A stretch of DNA of 64,000 bases from Thecamonas trahens ATCC 50062. Its lineage: Eukaryota; Apusozoa; Apusomonadida; Apusomonadidae. A model generated the notes under the pieces. The model saw only the letters and a program-made list of their open reading frames with translations. It had not been told where the DNA came from and did no database searches. Location: the NCBI RefSeq assembly GCF_000142905.1, contig NW_013657678.1:523235-587234 (forward strand), read 5' to 3'. Position numbers and translations under genes: made by a program. Below are positions 12,468 through 21,845 of the stretch, piece by piece (positions within the stretch are counted from its first letter, which is position 1; each line of letters opens with the position of its first letter).

Positions 12468-15400
12468 CTACTCGATGTGGAGCTCGCGAACATCGTCGGC
12501 AACGAGCTGGGACCACTTGAGTGAGGCGTCGATGTCGAGCTCGTTGAGGCGCGAGTCGACGTAGTAGGACGAGTTTGCCGAGGCGAGGGTCTGCTTGGAG
12601 AGGCCTGGGAAGAGTGAGGTGAGGCGGTCGTACAGGGCGTCAAAGGAGGAGAGATCCGAGATGAGGACGCGCTTGCCGCGCTTGACGCCCGGGACAAAGA
12701 CTGAGACCATGCGCTCAGTGGAGGAGGGGTTGGGGGCGGCGGCGGCGGCGGCGGGGCGACGAATGGATGAGAGGCCGGCGGACTCGCGGACGGCGCGCTC
12801 GCGCTCGAGAAAGGCGCGGACGTTGTGCAGAAGGACCGAGCCAAGAGCGTCGGAAGAGTCAAAGTCGGAGATGCGGAGCGAGGCGACGTCACCGATGCCC
12901 GAGAGTGGGACGGAGCGAGGAAGGGCATGGCGGAGAGCCTTGAGCAGGGCGGGTCCATGGACGAGGCCTCGAGTGGGACTGAGGAGGTGGCGAGGTCCGG
13001 AGCGAGCATGTGGGCGTCGCGCGGAACGAGGAGCTTGACGCGCTTGCGCGGCCCGGGCTTGTTGGGTGGGGCGGGCTCTCCATGGTCGGCGGCAAGCGAC
13101 TTGGCATACGTCCGCTTCTTGCCGATGCTCGAGGCGACGGGTGAGGGCGGGTCAGGAAGGGCGGGGTGTGCGGCGGTGAGGTCGACGGGGGTGGTTGTCT
13201 CCATCCGCTGGATGTCCGAGGTGGTGCGGTCGAGCTTGGAGTAGGTGACCGGGATGTCGGAGAGAGCGGGCGAGGACTTGCGGTGGAGCTTGGGCGGCGA
13301 TGGCGAGTTGATGGGCGAGGCCGAGGCCTTGCGGGCCGAGTTCAGCTTGCGCGCAGCCTCGATCGAGTTGCGGACGCGCGACGAGGGCGTGGTGCGGGCG
13401 AGCGGGCGGGTGGAGGCGGCGGCGGTGGCGGCGACAGGGCTCCGGTGAAGCATCGAGCCAGGGAAGCGGGCGACGGAGCTCGGCGATGCAAAGCGCGGCG
13501 AGAGGAGGGTTGCGCGTGTCCGCGGCGGAGTAAAGGCCGGAACGGGTGCGGCCGACGAGGGGGTAGCACCAAAGACTGGCGACGGCGAGGGAGCGGCAAA
13601 GGTCGAGTCGGAGCGGCCGAGGGGCGGCGGGGAGGAGGCCGAGGCGTTGGCGGCCTGCCGGACGGCGAGGCGGGCCTTGGCACGGGCGGCCTTGGGCGGC
13701 GAGCGCAGAGCGGTCGGATCGACGAGCTGCAACGGCGTCGCGCCCTCGGCTTCGAGCTGGTTGCAGAGGGCACGGAGGATGGGCCGGAGGCCGACGGGAA
13801 CGACAAGCGGAGGTCCGCCCGGGGCGGCCTTGCCAAAGGTGGCGTTCCAGAGCGAAACAAACTGGTTTCGGATGGTGGTCGATCCGGACATGAGGCAACC
13901 CTGGAAGAGCGGGGCGAGAAAGGCGAGGAGGTCCGAGTCGTAGGGCGCGACGCGCGGTGGAGCGAGGGCGTCAAGGACGGTGGCGATCCAGTTGACGAGG
14001 ACGGCACCGAGCGAGGTGCCGGGCGAGCCGCGGACCGAGGTGACCTTGGCGCGGAGGAGCGACTTTGGCGCGGCGAGCATGTCGACCATCGGGGCCGCAA
14101 ACTTGTCGACAAAGATGAGGGTGACGTGGCGCGAGGCGACAAGCGCAGCGCGCGAGAACTCACGGAGGGAGTCGACGTGGGCGACAAGGCGCGGGAGGGC
14201 GCCGTCGGCGGCGGCAGTCGCCAGCTCGATGAGATCGCGAAGGACGACGTGAGCAAGCTCGAGGAGCTCGAGCCACGCCGACGAGAGCGGGAAGCCCGAG
14301 CCCGGGCGCGTGTCTTCGTCGGACGAGCGGGTGCGGGCGAGCGTCGGGGCCAGGCCCGGCGCAGACGGGCGGGCGAGCGGAGCGCCGGGAGCGGCCAGGC
14401 CGCGCGAGCGAGACTTTGTCGGGAGGACAAAGGCAAAGTGCTGAAGGGCGGCGGCGAGGGCCGGGAGAAGGAGATCGAGGGCCGGAAGCGGGATGTGGAC
14501 AGGTGGCGGTGGTGAGTCCGGAGGAGACGCGTGCGCGGCGGCGACGTACGAGCGGAGCGCGTCCATGGCGGCGGTTGTAAAGGCGTGGATGGAGCGGTTG
14601 GGCGTTGCCGGGAAGCGGAGCGCCACCAGGCGAGCCGAGGTCTCCATGAGCGCGGACCAGGGCTTGATGAGCTGGGGCGCGAGCTGAGGCGGGTCAGCGA
14701 CGAGGTAGAAGCGAAGTGGGGCGGCGAGGACGGAGCCGATGAGCTCGGCGGCGTCAGTGGTGAGGTGGGCGAGGGCCGAGGTTGTGGTAGCCGACGTGAC
14801 GTCGCCGTTGAGGTGGGCGGTGAGGCGCCCGGCGAGAGTGGCCCACAGATCAAGAGCAAGATCAGCCGAGAGGTCGGCGAGAGTGGCCAGCAGATGGGCG
14901 GCCGACTCGAGGGCGAGAACGCCCTGCAAGGCAATGTCGACAAGGCTCGCGTAGAGAGGGAGGAACGGTTGCGGCTGGGCGTGGCGCAGGCGGCAGGCGG
15001 CGTCAGCGAGGCGAAGGATGGGGAGGTCATCGTGCGGGGTGAGCTTGAAGAAGACCGACGAGAGGACTTCGGGGCCGAGCTCGGACGCGAGGGCGACGAG
15101 CAGTGCGGCACGGGAGGGGGTCGGCCAGTCCGGATTGGACGTGGCGAGCAGATCGACAGAGGCCGAGACCAGAGCGTTGACAGCGCGAACGTGCGAGCGC
15201 GGCGGGCGGACGGCGGCGGCGCCGTGGAGGCGAACCCTGCGGGCGAGGTGTGTCCAGGCAGCGGCGAGGGTGTCGAGGGTGGCGGCGCGCACAGCGAGGC
15301 CAAAGAGCTGGCTCAAGAGCGGAAAGACGGCAGGGATAGCATGCTCCGGCAAGTCGATGGCCGGAAAAGATTGGTGCGAGTCGAGCGAGGTGACCGGGAG

Positions 15401-16974
15401 AGCCGGCGGCGGAGCAGTGAGCGTGGTCCAGGACGATGGCGGGGTTGCCGGGGCCGGCACGTCGGCCGGTGGGAGTGGGGCGAGGATGGCGCAAAAGATG
15501 TGTGCGAGGAGGTCCAGCTCGTCCGGTGACGGTGACGAGGCGATGAGGGCGGCGATGACGGGATGGAAGAGCTTGAGGGTGGCGGCGGCGGCCACTGGGG
15601 CGTAGAGGGCCAGCAGCGCGGCCAGGGCCGACGAGGCCGCGGCGCGGACAGGCGCAGACACCGGATGGGTGTAGACGTCGAGCATGGGCTTGAGGAAGAG
15701 CGCAGCGTGGGCCGGCTTGGTGATGCGGAACTTGGACTCGGGATCGGAGGCGTGCGAGAAGAGGACGGCCGCGAGCTGGCACCAAGGCACAAACGACGAG
15801 GCGCGGACGGCCGGGTCGGACGCGCGGAAAGTGGCCTCGGGGAGCTTGAGCAGTGCGTTGAGAAGTGACGGCTGACGGACAAGCGCGTCGCCGAGGACAC
15901 GGACAAGGAGGATCCAAGCGTCGAGCGCGAGGTAGGCAACGTCTGAATCGCCGAGCCGGGCCTTGGGCCTGAGGAGGGCGCCCGGGTGGACGGCCTCGTC
16001 GTTGGCAATGGCGGTGAGGACGGTGTCGAGGAGCTTGGAGCGCGACGACGAGGAGGAGGACGAGAGCGAGGAGGCAGAGTAGAGCGGCCAGGCGGCACGA
16101 AGAGTGGCCGAGGCCTTGGCGACCAGCGGGCGAAGGTTGTCTGCGCGGAGGTCCCAGACCACCAGGCCGGTGCATAGACACGGCCACCAGGCCGGAAGGT
16201 TGAGCAAGACAGGCGAGAGATGGCATTGTTCGTCAGCGGCATGCGGCGGATCAAGGAGGCGCGAGACAAGCTGGAGCATCATGTCGAGGACTGCATCTGT
16301 GACCGAGACCGAGTTTGCTACAAGGAACGTGTCCGAGTCGAGGAGAGCAGCAGCGTGGGCAAAGATGCGCGGAGCGAGACGGAGGGTGATAGCGGTGGGG
16401 AAGCAGGCGACAGACCAGACCCAAGCCGAGAGCTGTATGAGCTTCTTGGACGAAGCTGCCAGGAGCAAGTCAACAAGACAGTCTGCGAGGAGAGCAAGTG
16501 CACTGGACTCTGCCTTGGCCATCAAGGAAGTGGTCGAGGTGAAGAGGCCGGCGACGCGGAGGAGCGGAGGGAGTCTGTGGTGGGCAAAGAGTAGAATCTA
16601 CTGGTGAGCGGGCGCAAGGATAGCGGTGGCAACGGCATGACCTGAGGGGGTACGAAAGGTGGAGAAAGTGGGATGGGGGGGTAGAGGATGTTGCGTGGAG
16701 CAGTACAAGGTGGGTGGGAAGGATGTGGGATAACGTCTTCACCGTAGGGGGTGAGAAGAGGAGGAAAAGGTCGTCAAGGACACAGCAGCAGCAGCGACAC
16801 GTACACCTCCGACTCGGCAAGGTCAAGGTGGCTACAGAGGGCGTCAAGCCAGCCATTCACATCAGAGAACAGGTGCTCCAAAGACGTTGATGGCTGTTGT
16901 GCATGTTGGAACACTTTTGTGTATCCTGCTGCTCGTCCAGAAGCAGACGTCGCCGCCACAATACTCGACAGCAT
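12468..16974 (-). CDS. RIF1: RIF1-like HEAT-repeat protein (probable two exons, one frame break)
   Basis: The main exon (16574 down) encodes a long helical-repeat protein. A segment near 15930-15660 reads LVRVLGDAL, LLNALLKLPEATFR, WCQLAAVLF, matching the Rif1 N-terminal domain pattern (LLG..L.., N.LL.LEELGFRS, WK.LI.NF). RIF1 binds telomeres and PP1 and controls replication timing and break repair in other eukaryotes. A likely first exon, 16974-16784, encodes MLSSIVAATS...EVYVSLLLL; splicing a GT-AG intron (about 16783-16575) joins it in frame to the main exon. Without it the first ATG is 16522. Near 12960 the frame changes; one extra base in ATGG restores a continuous tail ending in a small, possibly ubiquitin-like fold (ATG-like Met codon at 12710). 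A clear PP1-docking RVxF motif was not found. The exon 1 call is inference. Confidence 0.6.
16575..16783 (-). other. Candidate intron of the RIF1-like gene
   Basis: On the minus strand this 209-base segment starts GTGTCC and ends CCACAG. It contains in-frame stops (TGA close after the donor, TAG near 16600). Removing it fuses two leucine-rich helices in frame. Splicing has not been shown. Confidence 0.45.
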
Positions 16975-17317
16975 AGCCAGCGACGGCCAGAGAAAGGCGT
17001 TGCCGTCTGCAGCTGGCAGCCACCGGCCACGCCATTCACAGAAAGTGGCCTCCGGGAGGGGGGGGGGGAAGGGGGGATTCTGCACAAATTTTGTTTAATT
17101 TTGGGGTGGGGGGGGGGGAACGGCTGAATGGCGCGCGCGGTTTTGGGAGTCAACAGCACAGTGTCAAGGAGAGGTGGAAGGGGGATGAAGGGAGGGCAGA
17201 GCAGGGAGGTTGGGTGTGGGGTGGGGGAAGGGAAAGACACTTGACTTCTCGAGAAAGAGAGAGAGAGAGAGAGCAAGAGACCGAGGGGAGATAGAGAGCG
17301 CGAGTGAGAGATTGATC
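16975..17317. other. Intergenic, divergent, G-rich
   Basis: A divergent promoter region between the RIF1-like and coiled-coil genes. It contains G runs (17059-17076 and 17105-17119) and a (GA)n stretch at about 17251-17282. No gene is supported. Confidence 0.55.
17251..17282. repeat. (GA)n microsatellite
   Basis: Alternating GA with few interruptions, about 36 bases before the ATG of the coiled-coil gene, so probably 5' UTR or core promoter. Confidence 0.8.
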
Positions 17318-18052
17318 ATGAGCATGATGCGGCGGCTGAGCGGACTCGAGTCGTCGACAAAGGGGCCGAGGATGTCGCTCTCAGTGTCTGGCTGGCGACA
17401 GGGCGATGTGGAGGATTGGAACGTGGAAGATGTGAAGGATGCGTTGGAAGGGCTGCAGGTTCGTGTGGAGGCCAAGGAGGCCGCGCTGCGGACGGCGGAG
17501 ATTGTGCTGCGGGCGACCAAGAAGGAGGTCGAGGCTGTTGACGCCCAGGCTGTGGTGGAGGCGCGCAAGGCGGCGGCAGTTGATGCAGCCGAGCTTCGGG
17601 CATGTGGCGAGCTGCTCGAGTCGATCAAGGCGGACCAGGCACGCCTGGATACAGCGCGCGAGGTGGCGGCGCAGGATGCAGCGGCGCAGGCCGAGGCCGA
17701 CGCGACGATGGCGCAGATGTCGGCACAGCGCGATCGTCTGCGGGCGCGGGTGGCCGAGCTCGAGCTCAAGGCGCGGATTGCCGAGGAGCAAGCAGCACAG
17801 CTTGCGGCGTCGATCGAGGCCGAGTACGCCGAGCAGGTCAAGGCGCGCGAGCTCGACGGGCCGGCGGCGTCGTGTGTGGCGCTTGAGAGCGAGGCCACCA
17901 CGCTCTGCTCGGAGATCGAGGCTGTGCGGCGGCACGTAGGGACGCTCATTGATCGCAACGGCGGGACGGACGAGATGTACCCGATTCCGCTTCCTGCACC
18001 GTCGCAGTATGACGCCGACATGCGCGCACTTGGCGATGCGCTTTGGGGATGA
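17318..18052 (+). CDS. Coiled-coil protein, unknown function
   Basis: Complete 244-residue frame from ATG 17318 (MSMMRRLSGLE). Other in-frame Met codons lie at 17324 and 17327, so the start may be a few codons later. Residues about 30-205 are an Ala/Glu/Arg-rich heptad coiled coil; the last 35 residues are less helical, with a Pro-rich PIPLPAPSQYD segment. No enzyme motif. It sits upstream of, and on the same strand as, a CEP131-like gene, which is weak context for a structural or centriolar role. Family not recognised. Confidence 0.7.
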   Translation: MSMMRRLSGLESSTKGPRMSLSVSGWRQGDVEDWNVEDVKDALEGLQVRVEAKEAALRTAEIVLRATKKEVEAVDAQAVVEARKAAAVDAAELRACGELLESIKADQARLDTAREVAAQDAAAQAEADATMAQMSAQRDRLRARVAELELKARIAEEQAAQLAASIEAEYAEQVKARELDGPAASCVALESEATTLCSEIEAVRRHVGTLIDRNGGTDEMYPIPLPAPSQYDADMRALGDALWG

Positions 18053-18232
18053 GTAATTGAAAATGTAACATAGCTGATGAGGAGGGGCGGGAGGGAGGGA
18101 GGGAGGGAAGGGTATGGGTGAGCGTTTGGGCTTGGGTGATGGCAGGGGGGGGGAGAGAGAGGGAGGGACAGAGGGGGTGGGGCAGGCCGGTTGTTCGGCC
18201 ACTCGTCGCACGTCACCCCTCACGCACCAGCA

Positions 18233-19170
18233 ATGTCGTCCGGACCGGTCACACCACGGACGCACCACACCCGGGGGGGTACACTAGCACAGCCAGCGGG
18301 GGTGGTACAGCGAGTGTTCCAAGTCTGGCAGGAGCAGCTCGACGTGCTGGCGGTGGAGCCAGAGCAGGGGCAGGAGCAGGAGGAGGAGGAGGAGCAGGAG
18401 CTGGAGCAGGAGCGGGTCAGCTTGGCGGAGGAGGCGGAGTGAGCAAGATGGCCGAGGCTGGAGAGGGTGGAAAGAAGCGCAAGAAGGGCAGGCGGAGGAA
18501 AAAGGGGAAATCGGCGTCATCGGTGGCTCATCTTGGCTTGGCCAAGCCGGTCAAGGTCGTCTCCATCTCGGTCTATGATGACGATGATGTTGTTCGTGCC
18601 GCAGCTGTCAAGGCTCTCGAGGACATGCAGTTCCTCACGCTGGGCAAGGCTATGCCGAGCTCACCGCCCAAGGCCTTTGCTGCGTATACGCTGCCGGCCC
18701 AGATCCTGGAAGCTGCCGCGGCGGACGGCACGCGAGTCCAGACTGCGGCGTCGCTCGCTCGGGCGCACGCAGAGTCGGACGCCTTTGACGTCAGTTCGAG
18801 CGAGGCCCGGGACGGCGTCGTCCTTGCCCTCTCCTCGCTCGAGGTCAAGGACATTCTCGAGATCTTCTCCTTTATCGCCGCCAAGCAGTGGACCATCGTC
18901 CGCAAGCTCGCCCGGCACGGCCACCATCCGGCGCTGTTCAAGGGCATTGTCTGCTCTCGCTTTGCCGATGAGCTCTGGCTCACATCAGTCAAGGTTCTTG
19001 TTCTCCACGTCATGGACGCTGCGTCCACCTCCTTTGCCGGCCTCCTCATCTACTCGACCACAGACAGCTTCCTTCTCAAGGTCGCCGACCGCATCGCCGC
19101 CATGGCCTCAGCCTCGACAGTCTCCGAGGGTGATGACTGGACTGCTGGGCTTCCACTCTCGCTGTGGTAG
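18233..19170 (+). CDS. Basic-N-terminus hypothetical protein (start uncertain)
   Basis: The well-supported part starts at Met 18448 (MAEAGEGG, then KKRKKGRRRKKGK, a strong nuclear-localisation or nucleolar-type basic cluster). It continues to a helical C-terminal domain with segments such as VKDILEIFSFI and WLTSVKVLVLHVMD, ending SLW. An upstream ATG at 18233 (MSSGPVTPRTHH) joins this frame if the G7 run at 18273-18279 lacks one G; the linker is then Gly/Ala-rich. An unbroken in-frame ATG also exists at 18139. No family recognised. Its paralogy or function cannot be judged from the sequence. Confidence 0.55.
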
Positions 19171-19483
19171 CTCCGTGCGGCAGAGATGTATTGAGAGAGA
19201 GAGTGTGTGTGTGTGTGTGTGCTGTGACACTCTCGTAAAATGTGGGCACCCCCCATGCATGCACGAAGATCCCGGATTCTCTTTCTGGTGGCGTCTGACA
19301 TGTACCAAGCTCGATGCCACTATGGGACCGACGCTCGGCCCCTCTCTCACGCCTCTTTCTCCGGCACAGTGCGTGTGTCGATCAGTGCGAGTAGTTTGAC
19401 GATGCAGTTGTGCGAGTTTGCCTGAATCCATCCCATCTCTTCCTTTGGCTCAGCGCTTGACGTGCCGACGGGCTTTGATCACG
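19171..19483. other. Intergenic with (GT)n repeat
   Basis: A 313-base spacer between two same-strand genes. It contains (GT)n at 19203-19221. Nothing else is recognised. Confidence 0.55.
19203..19221. repeat. (GT)n microsatellite
   Basis: About nine GT units just after the stop codon of the preceding gene, likely in its 3' UTR. Confidence 0.85.
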
Positions 19484-21836
19484 ATGGCGATCGATCACGA
19501 CGACAGCCACCCACGCCACCTCCCAACCACACCGCCCACCTCTCTCGCTCACCCCTACCACGCCAACAGCCACATGCCAGACGGCGGAACAGGTAGCGAG
19601 AGGAGCCGGACAAGCCAGCAGCGGGCGCTGTCGATGCTCAAGGCGCAGCGGAAGAAGCTGCAGGCGCAGCACAAGGCCGAGTCGGCAGCGGCGTTGGCGC
19701 GCAAAGGCGGTCGACGGCGGCCCGGTGGACGTGACAAGGAAAATGCAAAAAATTGACAAGCACCCCCCATCATCGTCCTCTGCTCGACTCCCGCGCAACT
19801 CGCACCCACCTCGCGCACGGCATACGCCGCAGCCTCGCACTGTGCAGCCTCGCGCTGTGCGGCCACCTGTCCTCCGCCCGCCCACGCCGCCATCGGACGG
19901 GCGGCGCCACTCTCGCAGGCCGACCCAGGCGTACACCCCTCCGTCCAAGCCTGAGCCGTTTTCGCCGCTCTCGGCGGCGTCGGCTTCGCCGGCCTCCGCC
20001 GCCTCGCCGGCACAGGCTGGTGGGAGCCAGCCACTCTCCAAGCATCGCCTCACCTCGCTCATTTCATTTCTCGACGCTGTGGAGGCCGGCGATGCGGCGT
20101 CGGCGTCGCCTGGCGCGCTCTCGGGCTCGTTCTCACCGGTGGAGGCGTCACGGCGCGGGCCGACCTCGCCATCGCTCTCTCCAGCACCAGGGTCCTCGGC
20201 GAGCACGCCACCAGGACCCGGCACGTCGGCAGCGGCGGCTGAAGAGTCGAGCAAGACGATTGCGCTGCTGCAGTCGACGTTGCGCGAGACCCGGGCCAAC
20301 GCTGCGCTGCAGGTTCGTGCAGCACAAGCGGCTGGTGAAAAGGCCGCCGACGCAGTCCGGGGTGAGATGGAGGCCGCGCTTGTCCGTCACCAGGAGCTCA
20401 TTGACGGGCTGCTTGCCGACAAGGCGGCACTCGCGGACAAGTGCGAAGTGCTTGCCGCCCAGAACTCGGACCTCGAGGCCGCACACCGGCTCCGCGAAGA
20501 GCGGCTGCAAAAAGCGTCGCAGCAGGCTATTGCCGCCGCCCGAGAGAAGCTCGTTGCCGCCGAGAAGATCCGTCGGGAAAAGTGGATGGCAGCCAACCGC
20601 AACGCCATCAAGGAAGAGACCATTGCTGCGCTCGAGCCCGAGATCCAGCGGCTGCTGGCAAAACACAAGTCGGATCTTGCGGCAGCGGCGGCGGCTGCTG
20701 CTGCCGACAAGCGGGCAGCTCTTGACGCCGCCGCCGCCGACGCCGCCTCGGCCGCCGCCCGCCTCCGTGACGAGTGGCAAGCCAAGCTTGACGCTGCGCT
20801 CGCCGACGCCGCCGATGCCAGGCGCGGCGTCGCCGCCTCGGCCTCTGCCCGCGCTGAAGAGGAGCTGGCTGCTGAGCGCGAGGCTTGGAAGGCTAAGTTC
20901 GACGCCGAGCGGGCCGCCGCCGCTGCCGAGCTCGACCGCATCCGGGCGGCCCAGCAGAAGCGACTCGACGCGGCAGCGCGCGATGCTGACGCGCGGCTTG
21001 CCGCTGCCCTCGACGACGCCGAGGCCCGTCGTGCCGAGGAGGCTCGTCGTGCCGCTGTCGCGCTCGCCACTGCCAAGGAAGAAGCGGCGCTTCAGATGGA
21101 GACGTTCAAGACGCAGTACATGCGTTCAGTCCGTGCCAAGGCCGAGGCGGCCGAGGCCCGGCTTCGCGAGCAGCTCAACGAGCAGCGCGACGCCCAGATC
21201 AAGCGAGTCATCGCCAAGCTCGACGACGAGGCCGCTGCGCTCGAAGATGAGCTCCGCGCCGACGCTGCGGCTTCGGTCAAGGCCGAGACTGCTGCGCTAG
21301 AGACTGAGCTGGCGGACGCTCGGGCCGACGTGGCTGCCGCCAATCGCGAGACGGCGCTTGTCCGCGCTAGGATTGCTGAGTTGGAGACCGCGCTCGCTGA
21401 GACCGCGACTGAGCTTGCCGCCGCGCGCGAGACGGCCGACAAGGCCACCGCCACCGCGGATGATCTCCGCCGCGAGCGCGACACCGCTCGCGCCCGCGTC
21501 GCTGAGCTCGAGTCTGAGCTCGCCGACGCCGCAGCCGCTGGGGAGCAAAAGGCCAAGGTGGCGGCGGCGGACAAGCTCGCTGCTGCCCACAACGCAGTCC
21601 GTGTGGCGCAGGACGAGGCCAAGGCAGCGGCGGCGGCGGCTGATGACCGCGTCGCCACGCTCGAAGCCGCTCATGCTGACGAGCTCGCCGCTGTGGAGGA
21701 GCGCGTCCAGCGCGCAGTGGCCAAGCGCGACGAAAAAGTGGCGCAGTACAAGAGTGCGTTGCGTAAGGCCAAGGATGACATTGTTACTTACAAGCGCATG
21801 CTCGCTGAGCAGCGCAAACTGCTCGTGACGGCATGA
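19484..21836 (+). CDS. CEP131: CEP131 (AZI1)-like centriolar/ciliary coiled-coil protein
   Basis: A long Ala/Glu-rich coiled coil (about 20200-21830) after a Pro/Ser-rich disordered N-terminus. The segment REKWMAANRN...ALEPEIQRLLAKHKSDL matches the conserved CEP131 signature (REKW....K...GLEPEIQ.L..KHK), and the C-terminal VEERVQRAVAKRDEKV block matches the CEP131 tail. In animals CEP131 sits at centriolar satellites and the transition zone and is needed for ciliogenesis. The unbroken frame begins only at Met 19743. An upstream frame from ATG 19484 encodes a basic coiled coil (MLKAQRKKLQAQHKAE) and joins the main frame if the A6 run at 19747-19752 is one A too long. The gene ends 9 bases before the convergent HET-C-like gene. 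Start is uncertain; identity is fairly secure. Confidence 0.75.
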
Positions 21837-21845
21837 TGATGCGGC

